Shown here piece after piece: positions 26,868 to 38,737 of a stretch of DNA of 64,000 nt (position 1 is its first letter; the number at the start of each line of letters is the position of its first letter). This stretch comes from Phascolomyces articulosus. Lineage: Eukaryota; Mucoromycota; Mucoromycetes; Mucorales; Lichtheimiaceae. The DNA lies in contig JAIXMP010000004.1 of NCBI GenBank assembly GCA_025677815.1, positions 1,178,001 through 1,242,000 on the forward strand. The letters are read 5' to 3'. Both the position numbers and the translations under genes were made by a program. The notes under the pieces are model-generated. The model saw nothing but the letters and a program-made list of their open reading frames with translations. It had not been told where the DNA came from and did no database searches.

Positions 26868-27458
26868 ATGTCCTTTTCCAATTCAAACAGTTGGGCATCT
26901 CCTTCCGGGGCACATAATATGAAACAGTCTGTCTCTCATTTACAAGTGGGTATTCATCTTTTCGGACAACATTGTCACGCAATTCATGGATTACCTCTGG
27001 TTTATATTTCGTCTATTCCTTTTACTGGTGGTAATCATAATGCCTTTCTTTGCCACCAACTTAATATGGTGAATAATAGGCATGCAGCACCTTCTTCTGC
27101 TACTTCATCATCATTATGGATGGTCCCTGCTACCAATATTTACGAAAATGAAAAAGGGTGGGTAGTTCGTTTCGAGATTCCCGGCGTGAAAAAGGAAGAT
27201 ATCAAGATGGATGTTGTGAATAATTGGATGACAATTTCTGGTGAAGCCAAATTTGACAAAAAGTACACTGATAATACGGATGTAAATAGCATTCGCTACG
27301 AAGAGCGTTATCAAGGCACCTTTATACGATCTTTAACATTTCCAGACAATGTGGATCTTGATAAGATTTCTGCCAAGCTTGATAAGATTGGCATCTTACA
27401 TGTAGATTTGCCAAAAGCTGAAGGAACGACATCGTCTCGTGTGATTGCTGTAAAATAA
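26868..27458 (+). CDS. Small heat-shock protein (Hsp20/alpha-crystallin)
   Basis: Single exon, 196 residues. The alpha-crystallin domain covers about residues 84-190: VPATNIYENEKGWVVRFEIP, then GVKKEDIKMDVVNNWMTISG, YEERYQGTFIRSLTFPDNVD and the hallmark KIGILHVDLPK (G-x-L motif) near the end. The N-terminal 80 residues are divergent and Ser/His-rich, as usual for the family, and could carry the oligomerisation arm. Small Hsp20 proteins hold unfolding clients for Hsp70/Hsp104. It has no introns, in line with heat-induced genes that must be expressed when splicing fails. The upstream 150 bp hold GAA and TTC triplets, but I could not define a proper heat-shock element. Downstream is a long AT-rich gap. 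Confidence 0.93.
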   Translation: MSFSNSNSWASPSGAHNMKQSVSHLQVGIHLFGQHCHAIHGLPLVYISSIPFTGGNHNAFLCHQLNMVNNRHAAPSSATSSSLWMVPATNIYENEKGWVVRFEIPGVKKEDIKMDVVNNWMTISGEAKFDKKYTDNTDVNSIRYEERYQGTFIRSLTFPDNVDLDKISAKLDKIGILHVDLPKAEGTTSSRVIAVK

Positions 27459-29163
27459 TCAAGTTGTTGTCATCATCCTGATCATCAAACAAATAATATT
27501 TTACCCTTTTGCAAGTTTATTTTTTTATCTACTCTCTATTCAAAAATAGCTTAACCAACAACAGATACTCATTCCCTTCTTATTCCCCTTTGCTTCTTTA
27601 TCTTGTGTGTAACTTTCTTTTTATAATAAACAATAGTGATAATAATGATAGTAATAGTAATGGCTAATTCTTCTTTTTCTCTATTCAGACATTTTTACAC
27701 CTCTTGCTTTAAGTAATACCACTAAAAAACATATGCGATTGTATGAATGAAACCAAATTAACATCTTTATTTTACGTTTTATTAACACAAATAAATATGT
27801 ATATAATCAAATTCTTTCATTATTATTTCAACTATGTTGTTTATTATTTGGTAGAGTATAAATAATTGATATTACTACAATCAGCTCCTGAGCCCTTTTT
27901 TTTATTATGCTCATAATATACAAAAATCCATCTGCTATTTTATGAAAAATCAAATGATGCTATGAATAGATAACAATGATGTAATAAAAAACGCCCTTCA
28001 AAGCCGCGTTATTGTTGTTGTAGTGCATTTTATATGCTGATATTATATCATATATATTATATACATATATTTAATAAGAAATTGATTCTTTTTATAGATA
28101 TGGGAAACTTTCAGTGAATAGTTTCATGATTCCCGCTATTTATACCTTTTTGGATACTACTGAATTGAGCTATTTATATACTATGTAAAATAGCATCAGT
28201 ACGGACAAGAAGATTATGATATTTCCATTGTTCAATATTCTACTTATTGTTTTTTTTGACACTTTTAATAATCATAGTTATTAGTAGTAATCTAGTTGTC
28301 ATCCTATTTTAAAATGATGATAGTTATCAAGTAAAAAAAAGTAAACGGATCGGCAGAGCATAAATTTTCAGGAACCAAAAAAAAAAAAAAACACGCACGA
28401 TGTTTTTTATTTTTCTGTAAAAAAAAATATGAAATAATTACAGGTAAATCATATCTCCATATGTCACGCCATTATACATAAAAACTAATAAGTAGTAAAC
28501 TACTGCAAATGGACGATGCACACGAGTAAAATAAAGGGACCAGTCCATAATTTCTAATAAGATGGAAAATGATGAGATATTTACAAAAATAAAATATTCT
28601 TATTAGTATTGAGTATGGGGACTCCTTCTTTTTTCATCTATTCACCCTTCAATATTAATCTATTGATGAAAACAACTTATTCCAGTTGTTGCGTTATCCA
28701 ATGCTATTACAAATCTCTATTACTGGGTGGACTTATTTCAACAGCACCCTTGATCACAACCACCAAAACAAGTAACATCACAACAAAAAAAGATAAAATA
28801 TTATCAACTTCCAAGAATGATAATAATAATAACCAGCAATTAGAATATGGACAACAATATGAAACACCATCAACCTTATTATGGAATAATGATAATAATA
28901 ATATGGAAATAAATGAAGATAATCATGAAAAGGGGGTAATGATTCCCAGGGATATCCATCAAACCCATTCATCCATACAATTATTATGCAACCAACCAAT
29001 TGTTTGCACATTGGGCATATCAAGTCCAAGTTCTCCGACGCCAAATCTCCAACAAAGTCGACGAGTTTGGAATAGCTCAAATAATTGTTTGTGTATTAGA
29101 ATCAGAACAACCAAAGTTCCTTCCTCTTCTTCCCGACAGAACCCTCCAACAAAATTAACCCTG
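27459..29163. other. Intergenic region before the golgin gene
   Basis: 1.7 kb of AT-rich DNA. An open frame from 28609 runs in frame into the golgin start; it is Asn/Ser/Thr-rich, lacks family features and is treated as 5' UTR. A poly-A run lies at 28378-28391. Confidence 0.45.
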
Positions 29164-32100
29164 ATGGCTGATGCTGAATCTGAAGAAGCTAGAAGAGCTA
29201 AAGTACTAGCTGCTAGAAAAAAGGTATTCCATTCATTCATTTATTTTTTTTAAGTCCATTCTATTCAAAGAAAGGATAGAGAAAACTCATTATCTTTTTT
29301 TTATCTTTTTTTTTTTTTAGCTCAAGAAATTCCAAAGTAAAAAACACGTACCTGACGAAGAACCACCACCTCCTCCTACAGTAGCAGCAAAGTAAAAAAA
29401 AATATTTTTTATTTATTATACTGAAGCTTTAAATATAAAAAATGGAACAATGAAACTTACTTCAATAAAAAAATAAATAGTAATGCCAATGAAGAACTAT
29501 CGACACAGGAACTACAAGTACGCCAAGGTGACAACAACACGCCAAAGTCAACTTCCGAACCATCCCCCTTATCCGTAGCAGATACAAAAGAAGTAGCTCG
29601 TAATTCACCCATACCATTTAATGATGATAACAACAACAACACGATCACTATTGGTATGCCAGCCGAACTGCAGCAAAATGGTGATAGTGGTGATTGGGCA
29701 GTTAAAGAACGCGAGTTACAACAACAGTGGGAAACGACCAAAAATCAAGAATTCGACCAACTAGAAAAAAAGCATCATGCTTTATTAGCGACTAAAGAAG
29801 AAGAAGTACAACGTATAAAACAACAATTGGATGAGTCACAACGTACCTTGACAGCCAAAGAAACAGAATCCAAGCAACAGATGGATACTTTGAACAATCA
29901 AAAAGAGACTGAATTACAAACCGTTCGAGATCAACTTGCTGCTGAATTCAAAGAAACATTGGAGAAAGAACTAGCGTCTGTACGTAATGGAACAGAAGAG
30001 GCCGTAAAACAAACGATAGCTGAAAAAGAAGCAGAAATCCAACGTCTGGTTAAATCCAACCAAAACGAACTGGATCAATTAAAGCTACAATTGGAAACTG
30101 TGGGACAATCATCCAAACAATCAGTTGCTGACAAAGATGCTAAAATAAATGAGCTGCAGCAACAGATGGAATCCAAACAACAAGAAATGGATCAGATAAA
30201 ACAGCAATTTACTGATTCCAACACTATCATGAAGACTGAATTAGATCAATGGAAACAATCCATCACGGAAAAAGAGACCTTGTTGAAATCCAAAGAAGAG
30301 GATATTCAAAAGTACAAGACAGAGATACAGCAATGGAATGAAAAGAAACAGCAATGGACTCAATCACATCGAGAAGAAATGACGCGCAACAGACAAGAAT
30401 TGGAAAAAGTGGTAGAAGCAGGACAAATGATGGGAAAAGAATTGGAACAATTGAAATGGTCTGTAACTGAAAAGGATGAAGCGGTCAAGACCAAACAAGA
30501 TGAAATCCATCAATTAAAACAACAATTGGTAGATGCTTTGGATGTACACAAGACAGCTGATGGTGAATTGAAACATTTGAAGCAGTCAGTGATTGATAAG
30601 GATCAGTTGATGGAATCCAAGGAAAATGAAATTCAGCAAGTCAGGGAACAGCTGGATCAAGTACGACAGTCGATGGATAAAGAAGTACAAGAATTAAGAC
30701 ATACCTTGCTTGAAAAAGAACAAACCGTTGGATCGAAACAGGACGAGATTAAAGATTTGAAACAACAGCTCACCAAAGTTACCAGTGATCAACAATCAGC
30801 AGAAGAAAAATGGACACAGGCAAAAACGCGCGTAGATGAATTGGATCAATTGGTCAAAAATAAGGAATTGGAAATTGTCAAGATCAAGCAGGAAGCGTCA
30901 ACTGCAGGACAGACATCAACTGCTGAGATCAAACAATTAAAATCCACGTTGACTCACAAGGAAAAAGAATTGGCATCCAAGCAAGAGGAAATTCAACAAA
31001 TCCAACAACAATTGGAGACTGCCACCAGTTCACAACAAACTACCGCAGACGAATTAAAACAAACAACTGTCAAGGTGAATGAATTGGAAAAACAATTGGA
31101 ATCCAATAAGGCAGAAGTGGTTCAACTCAATCAACAATTGGGGGATATGAGTAACAACAAGGATAAAGTGCAACAAGAATTTACCTCTGTGTCCACAAAA
31201 TTAAAAGAGTCCAATCAACTAATTGAAACCAAAGCGACCGAAATCAAGCAATTAACACAACAATTGGAAGAGATCAACAAGACACAACAAACAACAGCAA
31301 AGGACTTGAAACAATCCACCAAGAAAGTGAAGGATTTGGAAAAATTGGTATCTGTCAAGGATACAGAAATCGATCAATTCAAACAACAAATTGAAAAGGC
31401 TAATGCGGTTCAACGAACGACATCTGAAGCATTAAGAGAAGTTTCCTCCAAAGCCAATGAATTGGAACAACAGATGGAAAAGAAGGAAACAGAAATGAAA
31501 CAGCAGAAGGAAGAAGCTGACAAAACACATCAAACAGTCAAGGACGCACTAGAACAAGCAACTGCCAAAGTGAATACTTTCCAACAACTTGTTAATACCA
31601 AAGAAACTGAATTAGGTCAAACCAAGCAGCAATTGACATCCGTGACCAGCAGTCAACAAACCACGGCAGAGGAATTGAAGCAGTCTTCCTCCAAAGTGAA
31701 GGAATTGGAACAATTAGTGGATACAAAACAAGGTGAAATCCAAAAGATCCAACAACAATTGGAAGCTGCCAATAAGGCACAGCAAACTACTACTGATGAA
31801 TTGAAACAGTCTTTGACCAAGGTGAATGAACTTGAAAAGACAGTTGAATCCAAACAACAAGAAATCCAAAAGATCCAACAACAATTGGAATCCACAAACA
31901 AGAGTCAGCAAGTCACGGCAGAAGAATTAAAACAGTCTTCTGCCAAGGTCAAGGAATTAGAACAAGCGGTGGATACAAAGCAATGTGATATCCAAAAGAT
32001 CCAGCAACAATTAGAGACTGCCAACAAGGCACAACAAACCACCACGGAGGAATTGAAACAATCTTCATCCAAAGTATCCAAACTGGAGAAGCAATTGAAA

Positions 32101-35100
32101 GCCAAAGAAGCGTCCATTCAAAAAACCCAGCAACAATTGGAGGCAGCCAACAAAGCGCATCAAGCAACAACGGACGAACTCAAACAATCCGTTGCCAAGG
32201 TATCCGAATTGGAGAAATCCATGGAAACAAAAGAAAATGAATTGGATCAAGCCAAACAACAATTGGAACAAGTCACCAAGAGTCAACAAGAAATCACTGA
32301 ACAACTTGAACAAACCTCTTCCAAAGTGACTGAATTGGAACAGCAGGTTCAATCCAAAGAATCCTCTATCCAACAAATCCAAGAACAATTGGATACAGCC
32401 AACACGACACAAAAGAAAACAGCTGGTAAATTGAAACAATCATCTTCCAAGGTGAAGGAACTGAATGAATTGATTGAATCACAACAAGAAGAGATCAAAA
32501 AGACTCAACAACAACTGGAAGCTGCCAACAGAGCTCAACAAGTGACAACAGGTGAACTCAAACAATCTTCAGCCAAAGTCACTGAACTTGAAAAGTCGAT
32601 TGAATCCAAATCCAAAGAATTGGAACAGACCAAACAGCAATTGACGACCATCACAGAAACACAAAAGACAACGGCGGACCAATTGAAAGAGGCGACAACC
32701 AAAGTCCAAGATTTGGAACAATCGGTTGAATCCAAAAGTCAAGTGATAGAAAAGACCAAACAACAATTGGCAGGTGCTGCTGTCACACAGCAAACAACAG
32801 TAAATGAATTGATGAAAACATCCACCAAGGTTGCTGAATTAGAAAAATCTATTCAATCCAAACAAGAAGAATTTCAAAAGATGACGGAAGAGTTGACGCA
32901 AGCAACTCAAAAGGGAAAATCCTTGGATCAAGAAATTCAACAATTAAAACAAACAGCCACTACCAAAGAACAAGAATGGCAACAACATACAGTGTCCCTT
33001 CAACAAAAGATCGATCATGTTACTACTACCCATCAATCGACCTCGGCTGAACTTGAACAAACGTTGACCAAAGTGAAAGAATTACAACAAGTGGTTCAAT
33101 CCAAAGAAGAACAAATCTTGGAAACAAAGCAGCAGTTGGATGAAGCACGCACTTCCGGTCAATCGTTGACGGATGAACAGGATATGTTGAAGCAAGCACT
33201 TAAGGAAAAACATTCGGAATTGGCATCACTTAGTAAAACCAAACATGAATTGGAAACAGCCATGGAAGCTGCTCAAACAGAATTGAAACAAGCCAAGGAA
33301 AAAATCACAGGTCATGAAGCTAATGTGGTCCAATTGCAACAACATGTTGAAACCAAAGAAACCAAGGTTCAAGAAATCCAATCTCAATTACAAGCTTCCA
33401 ATACAGCGACCGAAAAACTTACGGCTGATGTAGAAAATTTCAAATCCATCATTGCACAAAACAAAGCGGATGCCAATCGACTTGAAGCATTGGTCAATAC
33501 GAAACAAGGAGAATTGGATCAAAAACATACATTGACAGAAGAACTCAAAGGCCAATTAGAAGAGTTCAAGAAACGTGTGTCAGGATTGGAAGAAATGATC
33601 CAAGTAACACAAAAGAAACATGAAACGGGGACGCGTGATTTACATCAAAAGGCAGAAGAAAAACAAAAAGCATTTGATGCTCAAGTTCAAGCATTGACTG
33701 AAAAAATGAATGCGGCTCACAACAAGCATGCGGAACAACAATATCATTTGGATACCAAACATGCTGAAACGACGGATTTGCAACGTCAGTTGGATCAAGT
33801 CCAAACTGATCTTGAAACAACACGACGTGCTTTGCATGGTGAATTGGAACAAGTCAAGAGTGAAAAACAAGCTGAATTGGATCGATTGCAAAAGGAACAT
33901 GGAAATACCCGTAGCGCTTTGGAAGAAACCCAAAAGAGTCATACAGATCTAATGGCGACTCTGGATGAAAAAGAAAAACAATGGACAGGTCAAATTGAAA
34001 CGTTGCAACAGTCGTTAGAAAAGGCACAAGCGGATGCCAGCCAACTTGAAAAGGCCATGGAGGAAAAGCAGAGTCAGTTGGATGGTATTACAAAACAATT
34101 GGAAAAGGCTAACGAGGCTTTGGAATCAAATCAACAGAAGATGATGAGCCAGTTAGCTGATAAGGATGCTGAAACTGAAAAACAACAAAAATTGGCGACA
34201 CAATCTGCTGAACGGATACGTCGTGAATTAGAATCAGCACATGCACGGTTACAACAAGAATCACAAGCGCATGATGTTACTAAAGATACACTTTTGCAAC
34301 TTCAAGGTAAAAATAAATCTTATCTGTGTGTTTGGCAAGGAGAGGAAAAAAAATGTTGGGGTTGGGAAAAAAAAAAGTGAGTGTGAGTGTGTTATTATCA
34401 TTATTATTTTTCATGCATGCATAAATATACGCACATACATAATGAGACGTGCACGCACCATGTATTTAATGTAACACGCCCTTTTCTATAATTTTTTTTT
34501 AAAGTTGAATTGAAGGATACACAAGAAAAACTGAGCACAATGCATGAAAAAGCAGAAGCAGAAGCAGCTAATAATAACAATAATAATAAGAAGGACGGGG
34601 AACACGATGAAAAAGATTGGCAGTCGTTATATGAAAAACGAACCAAAGAACTGGAAGAATTACAACACCGATTGGATCGACAACTGGAAGCCTTTAATAC
34701 GATTCGTGGAGAGTTAACGACGGTCCGGGACCGACAATTAGAAAATGAATCTAGGCTGGAACGTGAAAAACGAGAATTAGAAACGACCTTACAGCGTTTA
34801 CAAGCAGAATACAAGGGACATTTGGATCAATTATGGAATCAACATCAAAATGCTCAAGAAACATTAGAAACTCGACGTACGGCTTTGGATGAAGCACAAG
34901 TGAAATTAATGATGAATGGTTTAAGTCCTGTGAGTGAAAATGAATTTGAATGGCCCAGTGATGAAGAACAAGCACAAGAAGAGGTCAGAGAAAGAAGATT
35001 ACAACATCAACAAGAACATCATCATCAACAACCTACTGTAGGTAAATTACCGCCTTTGGAAAAACCTGCATTTTTCCAGTTTCTGGAAACGCCACGATGC

Positions 35101-35133
35101 AGTGGATGCCAAAGTGAGGTGATTGATATCTAA
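29164..35133 (+). CDS. GM130-like golgin, giant coiled-coil protein
   Basis: Four exons, 29164-29223, 29321-29391, 29481-34306 and 34505-35133, in phase, 1,861 residues. The N-terminus, MADAESEEARRAKVLAARKK then LKKFQSKK, matches the basic N-terminal motif of GM130/golgin-A proteins (the p115/importin-binding end), followed by a disordered Pro/Asn-rich linker to about residue 110. The remainder is almost uninterrupted coiled coil, including about 17 tandem 42-residue units (30729-32853). The tail has an acidic EFEWPSDEEQAQEE patch and ends RCSGCQSEVIDI, a Cys-x-x-Cys motif near the C-terminus. Golgins tether vesicles at cis-Golgi membranes; attachment probably needs a GRASP partner at the C-terminus (known of GM130, inferred here). 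Start 29164 was chosen from the family N-terminus rather than the in-frame ATG upstream. Confidence 0.82.
30729..32853 (+). repeat. Tandem 126-bp (42-residue) repeats in the golgin
   Basis: About 17 consecutive units with consensus (E/D)(S/T)K-x-x-EIQKxQQQLEAAN and then KxQQTTTxELKQSSxKVxEL. A full unit is 42 residues, exactly six heptads, so duplication preserves coiled-coil register. A few units near the 5' end are 38-43 residues. Central units (about 31700-32200) are most alike. Confidence 0.85.
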
Positions 35134-35369
35134 ATTTGTACATAACAAAAACAACAAACCACATAAAAATACACACACACGCCTTTTTATATATATAATA
35201 ATAACAAAGATGCAATGCAACTTGTTTTTTTTTCTTGTTTTCTTTTTTATACATAAATCAGCGGTTATTTAACAAATGCTTCGTTTTCTTTTTTGTTTAT
35301 CTTTTTATTTTTTAAAATCATATTTTACATACATTCGTATTTACATTTAAAAACACACACACATATACT

Positions 35370-35738
35370 ATGAGCAATTCTATTGTTTTTCCATCAGCCA
35401 CAATCACACCAAAACTATCGAGTCGACCCCCAAGACGATGTTCACGTCGTATTTTGAATCGAATGGCCAATGATTTATCATTGACAACCAACATGACAAA
35501 CGATATTTACCTGCTTCAGGAAAGCGTCCAATTTCATCATCCTGTACCCGGTTCAAACAAGATCAAGATTACCGAACCACCTAAATTGTATCACAGCGAC
35601 CATCATGACCATGTGCTGATTAAACATCAACAACAACAAAACAATAACAAGAAAAAGAAACAATCAACATCTGTTTCTATAGTAAAAAATCGATTTGTAA
35701 AAAAAATGATCATCTTATTTAATAATAAATCAAAATAA
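35370..35738 (+). CDS. Small basic hypothetical protein
   Basis: Open frame of 122 residues, MSNSIVFPSATITPKLSSRP..., rich in basic residues and ending in a Lys/Gln/Asn low-complexity tail. The first 80 residues (RPPRRCSRRILNRMANDLSL, then VPGSNKIKITEPPKLYHSDH) look genuine rather than random. I recognise no family. The gene lies 236 bp downstream of the golgin in the same direction and could be a separate small gene or part of its 3' region. A Lys-rich tail fading into AT-rich DNA weakens the call. Confidence 0.4.
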   Translation: MSNSIVFPSATITPKLSSRPPRRCSRRILNRMANDLSLTTNMTNDIYLLQESVQFHHPVPGSNKIKITEPPKLYHSDHHDHVLIKHQQQQNNNKKKKQSTSVSIVKNRFVKKMIILFNNKSK

Positions 35739-36736
35739 ATACATATATTTGTGTATATATTTACGTATATATTTATATAAAATAGTAATAATAATAAGAA
35801 GCTAATAATAATAAATGAGATATAGTAATAATAATAATAATAATTGGGGGGGTAGATTGCGTGTATTTGTGTGTGCGATTGGAAACATGAAAAGATAATG
35901 ATAGTAATACTAATAATAATAATAATAATATATGAAGATGGGTTATATAATAAATGTTTGCGTGTATAGTAAAATAAAAAAAGTGGGGGATAAGATATAA
36001 GCAAAGAATGGAATATAACTATGTAAAGAAAAAGGGGAGGATAAGATATATAAGAAGGGTGTGTGTATGTAATATGTTGATTGTATCTGTTGTGTATGGG
36101 GTTTTTGGTGAAAAAAAAAGTTTGGATAAATGGATTGGAGAATGGTGATGGTCGAGGGGGGGGAGGGATTTTTTTAAGCATAATATAAAAATACTCATAA
36201 CAGATAATTATACGAAGAAAGGTGGTGGTGACATGATTTTTTTTTTCATGGACAAGAAAAAAATAACACACGCATGAAGTTTGGGGGGAAGGTTTGCGTT
36301 GAAATGATGACAAGGTAGAAGAAGAAATATTTAAAAAAAGAATATGGAAAAAAAAAGGTTGGGGATGTGTACACAAAATGAGAAATAAGAATAAAAATAA
36401 GAATGAAGAAAATGAAGGAAGGAATGGTTGGGGAAGGCGAAGTATGTGTGAATTGTCTGTGTGTGTGTGTGTGTGTTATTTTGTTAATGTGTGTTTTTTT
36501 GTATATATTTTTCTTTGAATCGGATGGGGGTAGTGTAGAAGAAGAAGAAAAGAAATGTATATTTGTTATCCAAACAAAAAAGAATGATTTTTTATATGCA
36601 TTGATCATCATCATATAATATATACGTAAAGAAGTTGTAGATGGGAGGCGGAAGAAGACAAGAGGAGAAATGAAATGTATAATGTTTGTTTGTAGTATAA
36701 TAATAAAAAAGAAGGACAGGAAGAAGATAGATGAAT
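35739..36736. other. Low-complexity intergenic region
   Basis: Purine-rich (G/A) on the plus strand with AAT runs (35824-35844, 35909-35929) and a GT run at 36459-36476. Open frames on the minus strand here are pyrimidine-rich low-complexity translations, not genes. It probably includes the 3' UTR of the coiled-coil gene on the minus strand. Confidence 0.5.
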
Positions 36737-38737
36737 TTAATGATATTCAATCATCATACCTTCAGGACCACGCCATACACTGATAAGAACAGCGGTAGTG
36801 AGGATCATGGCAAATCGACACCATCGCCAAACTGCACGGAAAAAGTGGTGCACTAGACGACGGAGACGACCCAAGAAAGTCTTTGGACGTTGAGTCACGC
36901 GGGCCACTTGAAAATCGTTTTGATGATTTACAGTTGGGTACAAATCCATAGTAGGATAACGTTGTTGTTGACTATCAAATAATTCCATAGTAGAGACGTC
37001 CATGTCTTCTTCCTCTTCTTCGTCACTGAAATAATCCAAATTGGTAGGCTGAATATCATATTCCTGTAAATCAAGGCATTTATCATTATCGTGCTCGTCT
37101 TCAAGACGGCTGATAAAACTAAGGGCTTCATCTAAAAGATCCTTATCAATGCCACTGGCTTTAGACAAGACGCTTTCTAAAGCGTCTTCGGCGGTGGGTG
37201 CATTGTAGAACGTTTCTAATGCTTTTTCAGTAAATTGTGCAACATTGTTGAGACTACTCAAACTATTGAACGAAGAGACATGACGAAGACGAGGTTGTTG
37301 CTGTTCTTGTTCTGATGGTTGATGTTGAGAAAGAGGTGGTGATAATAAAGAAGAGGAGAATGCATCCATATTTTTGTTACTGGTATTGTTGGTGGTTGTA
37401 CTATGGTTACGTTTAAGCCATTCCGTTTCAAGTTCGCCCAGCAATGTATTACGGAACGTAGGTTGATTGTGTGCACTACCACATACACTGGGTGTTGGGG
37501 TAGAACGAGCTGAATGAATATTGATCCCACGATCCTTGAGTTTTTGCAAAACACCTCTGTGTTCTTCCACACTTTCATTCAATTCAGCAATATGACGAAA
37601 TTGACGTTCATAAGCTTCTTGCAGTGTTTCATAATCACTTTGAGTGAATTGGAACTGTTCAAATTGTTCCTTGAGTTTACGTAAATCTTTCAAGGTATCG
37701 GCCAACTTGGTTTCCAATTCTTGTTTGGATTCACTGACGGTCTTGTTTTGGACTTCCAATTGATCAATTTTGCCAAGCAATTCTTCCATTTCTTGTTGTT
37801 GCTCTTCTGGTAATAAATAATCACCGTTGGCATTTTGCTTGGCTGCTTGTCGTAACAATTGTTGCATGGATTTACTACGTTCTAAACGATGTTGACGTTG
37901 ATTCATTTCTTCTAATTCTTGGATTTTCGTACTAGCGATTTCCAAGTTGCTTTTCAACGCTTCGATTTCCTGTTCCAATTTGCGTGTCTTTTTACTATTG
38001 TTACGTTGGGAATCATCTTTTTCTGCCATAGCGGATTCTAATCGTTTGGATAATTCGACATTTTTACGTTCTAATACTTCAATCATGGCTTCACGTGTAC
38101 GATGACTAGGAATAAATCGCATTTCACCTTCATCGTCGTCTTCGTCGTCGTCGTAATGATAATAATCGTCTTCTTCATCACTGCTCCCTGTTTCTAAGGC
38201 GGAATCAATATCCACCGGCATGGAGGAAGAAGGGGTGGGTAAAGGTGCCGCTGTACTGTTATATGATTTTTGGGTTTGTTGTAAAAGGTCTTCATAGCTT
38301 GTTTTAAGCCGGATATTATTCTCCAATAATGACTTGCCAATTTCAGCAGCCAACATTAAATCTATATATATATTTATTTTTTTAAATAAGGAGAAAAAAA
38401 TGAGAGGCCATGCATGTTAATATGTATATTGATAAATGTATTTTTTTCACATGAAAATGAATAAAAAAATGGATTCTTGGTTGGGATGGCGTAGAATAAT
38501 AAATTATTATAATGAAAAAAAGGATACATTACCCCTCTCCTTATCTTTAAGTGCAGAATATGCATTTTTTAACATTGGGATCAACTCAGTGGATGATTTC
38601 TCCGCCATCCAAGATACGGATGACATAAAAGAAGCCGTGGATAATGAAGGCGAAGGTGGTCCACTATTTGCAAATGCATGTTTGGCATTGGTTGTCATGT
38701 TTAAGTCTAAATGAGGAGGTTTTAATTGCGACATCAT
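36737..38737 (-). CDS. Coiled-coil, tail-anchored HAP1/TRAK/BICD-like dynein-adaptor candidate
   Basis: Two exons, 38737-38533 and 38361-36737, in phase, 609 residues. The junction joins ALKDKER to DLMLAAEIGKSLLENN: this is the AAxxG 'CC1 box' (Ala73, Ala74, Gly77) with the flanking pattern of HAP1_N/TRAK/BICD proteins, which binds dynein light intermediate chain. An acidic disordered insert follows (EEDDYYHYDDDEDDDEGE), then coiled coil from about residue 155 to 355, then FRNTLLGELETEW (residues 371-383), matching the L-hydrophobic-x-E-hydrophobic Spindly motif that contacts the dynactin pointed end. The C-terminus carries a basic amphipathic stretch and a hydrophobic segment FAMILTTAVLISVW followed by 11 residues: a tail anchor. 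Inference: a membrane-bound motor adaptor for organelle transport. Family proteins outside animals are poorly described. Confidence 0.75.

Noticed and set aside
28609..29163. In-frame N-terminal extension of the golgin starting at an upstream ATG
   Set aside because: The extension is low-complexity Asn/Thr-rich sequence, while MADAESEEARRAKVLAARKK at 29164 matches the GM130-type N-terminus. Not excluded without a transcript.
31592..32793. Several open frames on the minus strand opposite the golgin
   Set aside because: They are antisense shadows of the repetitive golgin exon, Cys/Phe/Leu-rich and repeating with the same 126-bp period; no start context or family features.
35627..36614. Long minus-strand open frames of up to 249 codons
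   Set aside because: They are translations of pyrimidine-rich low-complexity DNA (runs of Tyr, Ile, Phe, Ser); no protein-like pattern.
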